Below are positions 26,101 to 38,286 of a DNA stretch of 64,000 nucleotides, piece after piece. The stretch covers positions 11,689,479 through 11,753,478 of the forward strand of contig CM049321.1 in the NCBI GenBank assembly GCA_026874595.1, read 5' to 3'. The notes beneath the pieces were generated by a model that worked only from the letters and a program-made list of their open reading frames with translations, ran no database searches and was not told the origin of the DNA. This stretch comes from Sipunculus nudus. Taxonomy: Eukaryota > Annelida > Sipuncula > Golfingiida > Sipunculidae. The position numbers and the translations under genes are program-made. Numbering within the stretch: position 1 is the stretch's first letter; each line of letters starts with the position of its first letter.

Positions 26101-27395
26101 TGTTTCAAGACATAATGTATTAGTTGACAAAGCAGGAGCCTAATTATATCGGAAACGTTGCAAAACAGTAGATCAAATGAGAAAAAATAAAAAAATGGGT
26201 CCCTATAATCCATAATATCTCTTATTGGAAATAGGAGACTGTTACATTTCTAATATTGATTGAACGATTGTGCCCTTTATTTTTAGATTAATGTTCTCTA
26301 GGAGGCACCATTGTGTAGCCAGGGAATTAGTCTGCGTCCCTACGGGACATATTCGTGTGTATTTTTTGAAAATACTTCATTTCTGTTGTGTTTTCTCAAT
26401 AAGCAAAGCATAAGCAAAACGCAAGCAAATTGTTAGCAAAGGAAAAATGTCTTCATAAATTCTTTTTGCGACTATTTTCTGAGGATATAATGAATTATTA
26501 GGGTTCCAGGGAGTCTAATCGTATCGGAAATAGTAGAAAATTGTAGATAAATTGGGAAAGAAATAAAAAAATGAGTCTCGAATTTAATATTATCACTTTC
26601 ATAAAATAGTAATATTTTATATTTTTACATTTTATTGAAAGATTTTGCCTTTTATTTTTAAATTTCTGTTCACTTAGCGTCACTATTTTGTCGCCAAGGA
26701 ACTTGTCTGCGTACCTATGGGTCATATTCGTGTGTATTTGTAGAAAAATGCTTCATTTCTGTGGTGTTTTCACCGTAGGTAAAGAATAAGCAAAGCGTAA
26801 GGAAAGTGTAAGCAAAGGAACTACATCTTCATAAATTCTTTTTGTGAATATTTTCTCAAGACATAATGTATTAGTTGACTAACCAGGAGCCTAATTATAT
26901 CGGAAAAGGTGCAAAACAGTAGATCAAATGAGAAAAAATTAAAAAATGGGTCCCTATAATCCATAATATCTCTTATTGGAAATAGCAGTCTTTTACATTT
27001 CTCATATAGATTGAACGATTGTGCCCTTTATTTTTAGATTAATGTTCACTAGGAGGCACCATTGTGTAGCAAGGGAAATATTCTGCGTCCCTACGGGACA
27101 TATTTGTTTGTTTTTGTTGAAAAATGCTTCATTTCTGTGGTGTTTTCTCAATAAGCAAAGCATTAGCAAAACTCAAGCAATTTTTAAGCAAAGAAACAAT
27201 ATCTTCATAAATTCTTTTTGCGACTATTTTCTGATGACATAATGAATTATTAGGGTTCCAGGAAGTCTAATCATGTCGGAAATAGTGGAAAATTGTAGAT
27301 AAATTGGGAAAGAATGAAGAAAATGGGTCTCGAAATCGATATTGTCCCTTTTAGAAAATAGTAATATTTTATATTTCGACATTTTATTGAAAGAT
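26100..27395 (+). repeat. Block shared with 15.95-17.25 kb
   Basis: Matches about 15947-17242 at a constant shift of 10153 bp, covering the end of a B monomer, the private C with GTTCTCTAGG, the X mosaic and the C with AGCAAGGGAAATATTC. Examples: 26498 against 16345 and 27021 against 16868. A few single-base differences are visible (ATAGGAGACTG against ATAGCAGACTG). The similarity decays around the following B approach. A third copy lies at about 33964-35259. Confidence 0.82.
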
Positions 27396-27443
27396 TTTGC
27401 CATTTTTATTTAGAATCCGGTTCACTAAACGTCACTATTTTGT

Positions 27444-27796
27444 CGCCAAGAACTTGTCTGCGTACCCATGGGTCATATTCGTGTGTATTTGTAGAAAAAT
27501 GCTTCATTTTTGTGGTGTTTTCACCGTAAGCAAAGAATAAGCAAACAAACTACATCTTCATAAATTCTTTTTGTGAATATTTTCTCAAGACATAATGTAT
27601 TAGTTGACTAACCAGGAGCCTAATTATATCGGAAACGGTGCAAAACAGTAGATCAAATGAGAAAAAATTAAAAAATGGGTCCCTATAATCCATAATATCT
27701 CTTATTGGAAATAGCAGTCTTTTACATTTCTAATATTGATTGAACGATTGTTCCCTTTACTTTTAGATTAATGTTCACTAGGAGGCACCATTGTGT
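27444..27796 (+). repeat. Short B monomer with 22-bp sub-repeat deletion
   Basis: This B monomer is 353 bp long. Where other B monomers have AAGCAAAGCGT, AAGGAAAGTGT and AAGCAAAGGAACTAC in succession, it reads AATAAGCAAACAAACTAC: two 11-bp units are missing. The same deletion with CGAACTAC is at 40541, 43898 and 46880, and the CAAACTAC form is repeated at 35308. It marks one B lineage spread through the 21-mer, 9-mer and 46-kb regions. Confidence 0.82.
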
Positions 27797-28920
27797 AGGA
27801 AGGGAATTAGTCTGCGTCCCTACGGGACATATTCGTGTGTATTTTTTTAAAATGCTTCATTTCTGTGGTGTTTTCTCAATAAGCAAAGCATAAGCAAAAC
27901 GCAAGCAAATTGTAAGTAAAGGAAAAATGTCTATATAAATTCTTTTTGCGACTATTTTCTGAGGATATAATGTATTATTAGGGTTCCAGGGAGTCTAATC
28001 GTGTCGGAAATAGAAGAAAATTGTAGATAAATTGGGAAAGAAATAAGAAAATGGGTCTCGAAATCGATATTATCCCTTTTAGAAAATAGCAATATTTTAT
28101 ATTTCGACATTTTATTGAAAGATTTTGCCATTTTTATTTAGAATCCGGTTCACTAAGCGTCACTATTTTGTCGCCAAGAAACTTGTCTGTGTACCATGGG
28201 TAATATTCGTGTGTATTTGTAGAAAAATGCTTCATTTCTGTGGTGTTTTCTCAATAAGCAAATCATAAGCAAAACGTAAGCAAATTGTAAGCAAAGGAAC
28301 AATGTCTTCATAAATTCTTTTTGTAAATATTTTCTAGAGACATAATATATTATTTGACGAACCCGGAGCCTAATTATATCGGAAACGGTGCAAAACAGTA
28401 GATCAATTGATAAAAAATTAAAAAAGGATCCCTATAATCCCTAACATCTCTTATTGGAAATAGCAATCTTTTACATTTCTAATATTGATTGAACGATTGT
28501 TCCCTTTACTTTTAGATTAATGTTCACTAGGAGGCACCATTGTGTCGAAAGGGAATTAGCCTGCGTCCCTACGGGACATATTCGTGTGTAATTTTTGAAA
28601 ATGCTTCATTTCTGTGGTGTTTTCTCAATAAGCAAAGCATAAGCAAAACGCAAGCAAATTGTAAGCAAAGGAAAAATGTCTTCATAAATTCTTTTTGCGA
28701 CTATTTTCTGAGAATATAATGTATTATTAGGGTTTCAGGGAGTCTAATCGTATCGGAAATAGTGGAAAATTGTAGATAAATTGGGAAAGAAATAAGAAAA
28801 TGGCTCTCGAATTGAATATTATCCCTTTCATAAAATAGTAATATTTCATATTTTTACATTTTATTGAAAGATTTTGCCTTTTATTTTTAGATTCCTGTTC
28901 ACTTAGCGTCGCTATTTTGT

Positions 28921-31900
28921 CGCCAAGGAACTTGTCTGCGTACCCATGAGTCATATTCGTGTGTATTTGTAGAAAAATGCTTCATTTCTGTGGTGTTTTC
29001 TCAATAAGCAAAGCAAAAGTAAAACGCGAGCAATTTTTAAGCAAAGAAACAATATCTTCATAAATTCTTTTTGCAACTATTTTCTGAGGACATAATGAAT
29101 TATTAGGGTTCCAGGGAGTCTAATCATGTCGGAAATAGTGGAAAATTGTAGATAAATTGGGAAAGAATTAAGAAAATGGGTCTCGAAATCGATATTGTCC
29201 CTTTTAGAAAATAGCAATATTTTATATTTCGACTTTTTATTGAAAGATTTTGCCATTTTTATTTAGAATCCGGTTCACTAAGCGTCACTATTTTGTCGCC
29301 AAGAAACTTGTCTGCGTACCCATGGGTCATATTCGTGTGTATTTGTAGAAAAATGCTTCATTTCTGTGGTGTTTCCACCGTAAGCAAAGAATAAGCAAAG
29401 CGTAAGGAAAGTGTAAGCAGAGGAACTACATCTTCATACATTCTTTTTGTGAATATTTTCTCAAGACATAATGTATTAGTTGACTAACCAGGAGCCTAAT
29501 TATATCGGAAACGGTGCAAAACAGTAGATCAAATGGGAAAAAAATAAAAAAATGGCTCCCTATAATCCCTAACATCTATTATTGGAAATAGCAGTCTTTT
29601 ACATTTTAAATATTGATTGAACGATTGTTCCCTTTACTTTTAGATTAATGTTCACTAGGAGGCACCATTGTGTAGGAAGGGAATTAGTCTGCATCCCTAC
29701 GGGACATATTCGTGTGTATTTTTTGAAAATGCTTCATTTCTGTGATCTTTTCTCAATAAGGAAAGCATAAGCAAAACGCAAGCAAATTGTAAGTAAAGGA
29801 AAAATGTCTATATAAATTCTTTTTGCGACTATTTTCTGAGGATATAATGTATTATTAGGGTTCCAGGGAGTCTAATCGTGTCGGAAATAGTAGAAAATTG
29901 TAGATAAATTGGGAAAGAAATAAGAAAATGGGTCTCGAAATCGATATTATCCCTTTTAGAAAATAGCAATATTTTATATTTCGACTTTTTATTGAAAGAT
30001 TTTGCCATTTTTATTTAGAATCCGGTTCACTAAGCGTCACTATTTTGTCGCCAAGAAACTTATCTGTGTACCATGGGTAATATTCGTGTGTATTTGTAGA
30101 AAAATGCTTCATTTCTGTGGTGTTTTCTCAATAAGCAAATCATAAGCAAAACGTAAGCAAATTGTAAGCAAAGGAACAATGTCTTCATAAATTCTTTTTG
30201 TAAATATTTTCTAGAGACAAAATATATTGTTTGACGAACCCGGAGCCTAGTTATATCGGAAACGGTGCAAAACAGTAGATCAATTGATAAAAAATTAAAA
30301 AAAGGTCCCTATAATCCCTAACATCTCTTATTGGAAATAGCAATCTTTTACATTTCTAATATTGATTGAACGATTGTTCCCTTTACTTTTAGATTAATGT
30401 TCACTAGGAGGCACCATTGTGTAGAAAGGGAATTAGTCTGCGTCCCTACGGGACATATTCGTGTGTACTTTTTGAAAATGCTTCATTTCTGTAGTGTTTT
30501 CTCAATAAGCAAAGCATAAGCAAAACGCAAGCAAATTGTAAGCAAAGGAAAAATGTCTTCATAAATTCTTTTTGCGACTATTTTCTGAGAATATAATGTA
30601 TTATTAGGGTTTCAGGGAGTCTAATCGTATCGGAAATAGTGGAAAATTGTAGATAAATTGGGAAAGAAATAAGAAAATGGCTCTCGAATTTAATATTATC
30701 CCTTTCATAAAATAGTAATATTTCATATTTTTACTTTTTATTGAAAGATTTTGCCTTTTATTTTTAGATTCCTGTTCACTTAGCGTCGCTATTTTGTCGC
30801 CAAGGAACTTGTCTGCGTATCCATGGGTCATATTCGTGTGTATTTGTAGAAAAATGCTTCATTTCTGTGTTGTTTTCTCAATAAGCAAAGCATAAGCAAA
30901 ACGCAAGCAATTTTTAAGCAAAGAAACAATATCTTCATAAATTCTGTTTGCGACTAATTTCTGAGGACATAATGAATTATTAGGGTTCCAGGGAGTCTAA
31001 TCATGTCGGAAATAGTGGAAAATTGTAGATAAATTGGGAAAGAATTAAGAAAATGGGTCTCGAAATCGATATTGTCCCTTTTAGAAAATAGCAATATTAT
31101 ATATTTCGACTTTTTATTGAAAGATTTTGCCATTTTTATTTAGAATCCGGTTCACTAAGCGTCACTATTTTGTCGCCAAGAAACTTGTCTGCGTACCCAT
31201 GGGTCATATTCGTGTGTATTTGTAGAAAAATGCTTCATTTCTGTGGTGTTTCCACCGTAAGCAAAGAATAAGCAAGGCGTAAGGAAAGTGTAAGCAAAGG
31301 AACTACATCTTCATAAATTCTTTTTGTGAATATTTTCTCAAGACATAATGTATTAGTTGACTAACCAGGAGCCTAATTATATCGGAAACGGTGCAAAACA
31401 GTAGATCAAATGGGAAAAAAATAAAAAAATGGCTCCCTATAATCCCTAACATCTATTATTGGAAATAGCAGTCTTTTACATTTTTAATATTGATTGAACG
31501 ATTGTTCCCTTTACTTTTAGATTAATGTTCACTAGGAGGCACCATTGTGAAGGAAGGGAATTAGTCTGCATCCCTACGGGACATATTCGTGTGTATTTTT
31601 TGAAAATGCTTCATTTCTGTGGTGTTTTCTCAATAAGCAAAGCATAAGCAAAACGCAAGCAAATTGTAAGTAAAGGAAAAATGTCTATATAAATTCTTTT
31701 TGCGACTATTTTCTGAGGATATAATGTATTATTAGGGTTCCAGGGAGTCTAATCGTGTCGGAAATAGTAGAAAATTGTAGATAAATTGGGAAAGAAATAA
31801 GAAAACGGGTCTCGAAATCGATATTATCCCTTTTAGAAAATAGCAATATTTTATATTTCGACTTTTTATTGAAAGATTTTGCCATTTTTATTTAGAATCC

Positions 31901-34900
31901 GGTTCACTAAGCGTCACTATTTTGTCGCCAAGAAACTTGTCTGTGTACCATGGGTAATATTCGTGTGTATTTGTAGAAAAATGCTTCATTTCTGTGGTGT
32001 TTTCTCAATAAGCAAATCATAAGCAAAACGTAAGCAAATTGTGAGCAAAGGAACAATGTCTTCATAAATTCTTTTTGTAAATATTTTCTAGAGACATAAT
32101 ATATTATTTGACGAACCCGGAGCCTAATTATATCGGAAACGGTGCAAAACAGTAGATCAAATGAGAAAAAATAAAAAAAATGGGTCACTATGATCCATAA
32201 TATCTCTTATTGGAAATAGCAGTCTTTTACATTTCTAATATTGATTGAACGATTGTGCCCTTTATTTTTAGATTAATGTTCACTAGGAGGCACCATTGTG
32301 TAGCCAGGGAATTAGTCTGCGTCCCTACGGGACATATACGTGTGCATTTTTTGAAAAATGCTTCATTTCTGTGGTGTTTTCTCAATAAGCAAAGCATAAG
32401 CAAAACGCAAGCAAATTGTAAGCAAAGGAAAATTGTCTTCATGAATTCTTTTTGCGACTATTTTCTGAGGATATAATGTATTATTAGGGTTCCAGGGAGT
32501 CTAATCGTATCGGAAATAGTGGAAAATTGTAGATAAATTTGGAAAGAAATAAGGGAATGGGTCTCGAATTTAATATTATCCCTTTCATAAAATAGTAATA
32601 TTTCATATTTTTACATTTTATTGAAAGATTTTGCCTTTTATTTTTAGATTCCTGTTCACTTAGCGTCGCTATTTTGTCGCCAAGGAACTTGTCTGCGTAT
32701 CCATGGGTCATATTCGTGTGTATTTGTAGAAAAATGCTTCATTCCTGTGGTGTTTTCTCAATAAGCAAAGCATAAGCAAAACGCAAGCAATTTTTAAGCA
32801 AAGAAACAATATCTTCATAAATTCTGTTTGCGACTAATTTCTGAGGACATAATGAATTATTAGGGTTCCAGGGAGTCTAATCATGTCGGAAATAGTGGAA
32901 AATTGTAGATAAATTGGGAAAGAATTAAGAAAATGGGTCTCGAAATCGATATTGTCCCTTTTAGAAAATAGCAATATTTTATATTTCGACTTTTTATTGA
33001 AAGATTTTGCCATTTTTATTTAGAATCCGGTTCACTAAGCGTCACTAATTTGTCGCCAAGAAACTTGTCAGCGTACCCATGGGTCATATTCGTGTGTATT
33101 TGTAGAAAAATGCTTCATTTCTGTGGTGTTTTCACCGTAAGCAAAGAATAAGCAAAACGTAAGCAAATTGTAAGCAAAGGAACAATGTCTTCATAAATTC
33201 TTTTTGTAAATATTTTCTAGAGACATAATATATTATTTGACTAACCCGGAGCCTAATTATATCGGAAACGGTGCAAAACAGTAGATCAATTGAAAAAAAT
33301 TAAAAAAATGGCTCCCTATAATCCCTAACATCTCTTATAGGAAATAGCAGTCTTTTACATTTCTAATATTGATTGAACGATTGTTCCCTTTATTTTTAGA
33401 TTAATGTTCACTAGGAGGCACCATTGTGTAGCCAGGGAATTAGTCTGCGTCCCTACGGGACATATTCGTGTGTATTTTTTTAAAAATGCTTCATTTTTGT
33501 GGTATTTTCTCAATAAGCAAAGCATCAGCAAAACGCAAGAAAATTGTAAGCAAAGGAACAATGTCTTCTTAAATTCTTTTTGCGACTATTTTCTGAGGAC
33601 ATAATATATTATTAGGCTTCCAGGGAGTCTAATCATGTCGGAAATAGTGGAAAATTGTAGATAAATTGGGAAAGAAATCAGAGAATGGGTCTCGAAATCG
33701 ATATTATCCCTTTAAGAAAATAGCAATATTTTATATTTCGACATTTAATTGAAAGATTTTGCCATTTTTATTTAGAATCCGGTTCACTAAGCGTCACTTT
33801 TTGTCGCCAAGAAACTTGTCTGCGTACCCATGGATCATATTCGTGTGTATTTGTAGAAAAATGCTTCATTTCTGTGGTGTTTTCACCGTAAGCAAAGAAT
33901 AAGCAAAGCGTAGGGAAAGTGTAAGCAAAGGAACTACATCTTCATAAATTCTTTTTGTGAATATTGTTTCAAGACATAATGTATTAGTTGACAAAGCAGG
34001 AGCCTAATTATATCGGAAACGTTGCAAAACAGTAGATCAAATGAGAAAAAATAAAAAAATGGGTCCCTATAATCCATAATATCTCTTATTGGAAATAGGA
34101 GACTGTTACATTTCTAATATTGATTGAACGATTGTGCCCTTTATTTTTAGATTAATGTTCTCTAGGAGGCACCATTGTGTAGCCAGGGAATTAGTCTGCG
34201 TCCCTACGGGACATATTCGTGTGTATTTTTTGAAAATACTTCATTTCTGTTGTGTTTTCTCAATAAGCAAAGCATAAGCAAAACGCAAGCAAATTGTTAG
34301 CAAAGGAAAAATGTCTTCATAAATTCTTTTTGCGACTATTTTCTGAGGATATAATGAATTATTAGGGTTCCAGGGAGTCTAATCGTATCGGAAATAGTAG
34401 AAAATTGTAGATAAATTGGGAAAGAAATAAAAAAATGAGTCTCGAATTTAATATTATCACTTTCATAAAATAGTAATATTTTATATTTTTACATTTTATT
34501 GAAAGATTTTGCCTTTTATTTTTAAATTTCTGTTCACTTAGCGTCACTATTTTGTCGCCAAGGAACTTGTCTGCGTACCTATGGGTCATATTCGTGTGTA
34601 TTTGTAGAAAAATGCTTCATTTCTGTGGTGTTTTCACCGTAGGTAAAGAATAAGCAAAGCGTAAGGAAAGTGTAAGCAAAGGAACTACATCTTCATAAAT
34701 TCTTTTTGTGAATATTTTCTCAAGACATAATGTATTAGTTGACTAACCAGGAGCCTAATTATATCGGAAAAGGTGCAAAACAGTAGATCAAATGAGAAAA
34801 AATTAAAAAATGGGTCCCTATAATCCATAATATCTCTTATTGGAAATAGCAGTCTTTTACATTTCTCATATAGATTGAACGATTGTGCCCTTTATTTTTA

Positions 34901-36784
34901 GATTAATGTTCACTAGGAGGCACCATTGTGTAGCAAGGGAAATATTCTGCGTCCCTACGGGACATATTTGTTTGTTTTTGTTGAAAAATGCTTCATTTCT
35001 GTGGTGTTTTCTCAATAAGCAAAGCATTAGCAAAACTCAAGCAATTTTTAAGCAAAGAAACAATATCTTCATAAATTCTTTTTGCGACTATTTTCTGATG
35101 ACATAATGAATTATTAGGGTTCCAGGAAGTCTAATCATGTCGGAAATAGTGGAAAATTGTAGATAAATTGGGAAAGAATGAAGAAAATGGGTCTCGAAAT
35201 CGATATTGTCCCTTTTAGAAAATAGTAATATTTTATATTTCGACATTTTATTGAAAGATTTTGCCATTTTTATTTAGAATCCGGTTCACTAAACGTCACT
35301 ATTTTGTCGCCAAGAACTTGTCTGCGTACCCATGGGTCATATTCGTGTGTATTTGTAGAAAAATGCTTCATTTTTGTGGTGTTTTCACCGTAAGCAAAGA
35401 ATAAGCAAACAAACTACATCTTCATAAATTCTTTTTGTGAATATTTTCTCAAGACATAATGTATTAGTTGACTAACCAGGAGCCTAATTATATCGGAAAC
35501 GGTGCAAAACAGTAGATCAAATGAGAAAAAATTAAAAAATGGGTCCCTATAATCCATAATATCTCTTATTGGAAATAGCAGTCTTTTACATTTCTAATAT
35601 TGATTGAACGATTGTTCCCTTTACTTTTAGATTAATGTTCACTAGGAGGCACCATTGTGTAGGAAGGGAATTAGTCTGCGTCCCTACGGGACATATTCGT
35701 GTGTATTTTTTTAAAATGCTTCATTTCTGTGGTGTTTTCTCAATAAGCAAAGCATAAGCAAAACGCAAGCAAATTGTAAGTAAAGGAAAAATGTCTATAT
35801 AAATTCTTTTTGCGACTATTTTCTGAGGATATAATGTATTATTAGGGTTCCAGGGAGTCTAATCGTGTCGGAAATAGAAGAAAATTGTAGATAAATTGGG
35901 AAAGAAATAAGAAAATGGGTCTCGAAATCGATATTATCCCTTTTAGAAAATAGCAATATTTTATATTTCGACATTTTATTGAAAGATTTTGCCATTTTTA
36001 TTTAGAATCCGGTTCACTAAGCGTCACTATTTTGTCGCCAAGAAACTTGTCTGTGTACCATGGGTAATATTCGTGTGTATTTGTAGAAAAATGCTTCATT
36101 TCTGTGGTGTTTTCTCAATAAGCAAATCATAAGCAAAACGTAAGCAAATTGTAAGCAAAGGAACAATGTCTTCATAAATTCTTTTTGTAAATATTTTCTA
36201 GAGACATAATATATTATTTGACGAACCCGGAGCCTAATTATATCGGAAACGGTGCAAAACAGTAGATCAATTGATAAAAAATTAAAAAAGGATCCCTATA
36301 ATCCCTAACATCTCTTATTGGAAATAGCAATCTTTTACATTTCTAATATTGATTGAACGATTGTTCCCTTTACTTTTAGATTAATGTTCACTAGGAGGCA
36401 CCATTGTGTCGAAAGGGAATTAGCCTGCGTCCCTACGGGACATATTCGTGTGTAATTTTTGAAAATGCTTCATTTCTGTGGTGTTTTCTCAATAAGCAAA
36501 GCATAAGCAAAACGCAAGCAAATTGTAAGCAAAGGAAAAATGTCTTCATAAATTCTTTTTGCGACTATTTTCTGAGAATATAATGTATTATTAGGGTTTC
36601 AGGGAGTCTAATCGTATCGGAAATAGTGGAAAATTGTAGATAAATTGGGAAAGAAATAAGAAAATGGCTCTCGAATTGAATATTATCCCTTTCATAAAAT
36701 AGTAATATTTCATATTTTTACATTTTATTGAAAGATTTTGCCTTTTATTTTTAGATTCCTGTTCACTTAGCGTCGCTATTTTGT
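28921..36784 (+). repeat. 21-mer higher-order repeat, copy 2
   Basis: Same monomer order as copy 1 at +7864: 28921A, 29297B, 29674C, 30049B, 30423C, 30798A, 31174B, 31551C, 31926B, 32302C, 32678A, 33054B, 33430C, 33805B, 34181C, 34556X, 34932C, 35308B (22 bp short), 35661C, 36036B, 36410C. Shared private variants include GACAAAATATATTG near 30217 (also near 22353). Differences from copy 1 are few from about 22.2 kb onward (e.g. TATCTGTG at 30061, a C/A change near 32170) and more frequent in the first three monomers, so the duplicated stretch may not have had its ends exactly at the A monomer. Confidence 0.88.
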
Positions 36785-38286
36785 CGCCAAGGAACTTGTC
36801 TGCGTACCCATGAGTCATATTCGTGTGTATTTGTAGAAAAATGCTTCATTTCTGTGGTGTTTTCTCAATAAGCAAAGCAAAAGTAAAACGCGAGCAATTT
36901 TTAAGCAAAGAAACAATATCTTCATAAATTCTTTTTGCAACTATTTTCTGAGGACATAATGAATTATTAGGGTTCCAGGGAGTCTAATCATGTCGGAAAT
37001 AGTGGAAAATTGTAGATAAATTGGGAAAGAATTAAGAAAATGGGTCTCGAAATCGATATTGTCCCTTTTAGAAAATAGCAATATTTTATATTTCGACTTT
37101 TTATTGAAAGATTTTGCCATTTTTATTTAGAATCCGGTTCACTAAGCGTCACTATTTTGTCGCCAAGAAACTTGTCTGCGTACCCATGGGTCATATTCGT
37201 GTGTATTTGTAGAAAAATGCTTCATTTCTGTGGTGTTTCCACCGTAAGCAAAGAATAAGCAAAGCGTAAGGAAAGTGTAAGCAGAGGAACTACATCTTCA
37301 TACATTCTTTTTGTGAATATTTTCTCAAGACATAATGTATTAGTTGACTAACCAGGAGCCTAATTATATCGGAAACGGTGCAAAACAGTAGATCAAATGG
37401 GAAAAAAATAAAAAAATGGCTCCCTATAATCCCTAACATCTATTATTGGAAATAGCAGTCTTTTACATTTTAAATATTGATTGAACGATTGTTCCCTTTA
37501 CTTTTAGATTAATGTTCACTAGGAGGCACCATTGTGTAGGAAGGGAATTAGTCTGCATCCCTACGGGACATATTCGTGTGTATTTTTTGAAAATGCTTCA
37601 TTTCTGTGATCTTTTCTCAATAAGGAAAGCATAAGCAAAACGCAAGCAAATTGTAAGTAAAGGAAAAATGTCTATATAAATTCTTTTTGCGACTATTTTC
37701 TGAGGATATAATGTATTATTAGGGTTCCAGGGAGTCTAATCGTGTCGGAAATAGTAGAAAATTGTAGATAAATTGGGAAAGAAATAAGAAAATGGGTCTC
37801 GAAATCGATATTATCCCTTTTAGAAAATAGCAATATTTTATATTTCGACTTTTTATTGAAAGATTTTGCCATTTTTATTTAGAATCCGGTTCACTAAGCG
37901 TCACTATTTTGTCGCCAAGAAACTTATCTGTGTACCATGGGTAATATTCGTGTGTATTTGTAGAAAAATGCTTCATTTCTGTGGTGTTTTCTCAATAAGC
38001 AAATCATAAGCAAAACGTAAGCAAATTGTAAGCAAAGGAACAATGTCTTCATAAATTCTTTTTGTAAATATTTTCTAGAGACATAATATATTATTTGACG
38101 AACCCGGAGCCTAATTATATCGGAAACGGTGCAAAACAGTAGATCAATTGATAAAAAATTAAAAAAGGGTCCCTATAATCCCTAACATCTCTTATTGGAA
38201 ATAGCAATCTTTTACATTTCTAATATTGATTGAACGATTATTCCCTTTACTTTTAGATTAATGTTCACTAGGAGGCACCATTGTGT
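36785..38286 (+). repeat. Start of a third 21-mer, truncated (A-B-C-B)
   Basis: Anchors 36785A, 37161B, 37538C and 37913B match 28921-30422 almost base for base at +7864, including the rare ATCTTTTCTCAATAAGG variant in the C monomer and TATCTGTG in the last B. From about 38,080 the match to copy 2 is lost (ACATAATATATTATT in place of ACAAAATATATTGTT) and the sequence follows the 9-mer family instead. This is the junction between the 21-mer and 9-mer domains, placed inside a B monomer. Confidence 0.82.

Larger units (their letters stand above)
21057..28920 (+). repeat. 21-mer higher-order repeat, copy 1
   Basis: Anchors: 21057A, 21433B, 21810C, 22185B, 22559C, 22934A, 23310B, 23687C, 24062B, 24438C, 24814A, 25190B, 25566C, 25941B, 26317C, 26692X, 27068C, 27444B (22 bp short), 27797C, 28172B, 28546C. 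This is three ABCBC pentamers plus X-CBCBC. The period of 7864 bp is shown by matching positions such as 22740/30604, 25540/33404 and 27021/34885. Bases from about 22.4 to 26.1 kb match the left 13-mer array at a shift of 15041 bp, and 26.1-27.4 kb match 15.95-17.25 kb at a shift of 10153 bp, so the unit is a composite of older blocks. Confidence 0.88.
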
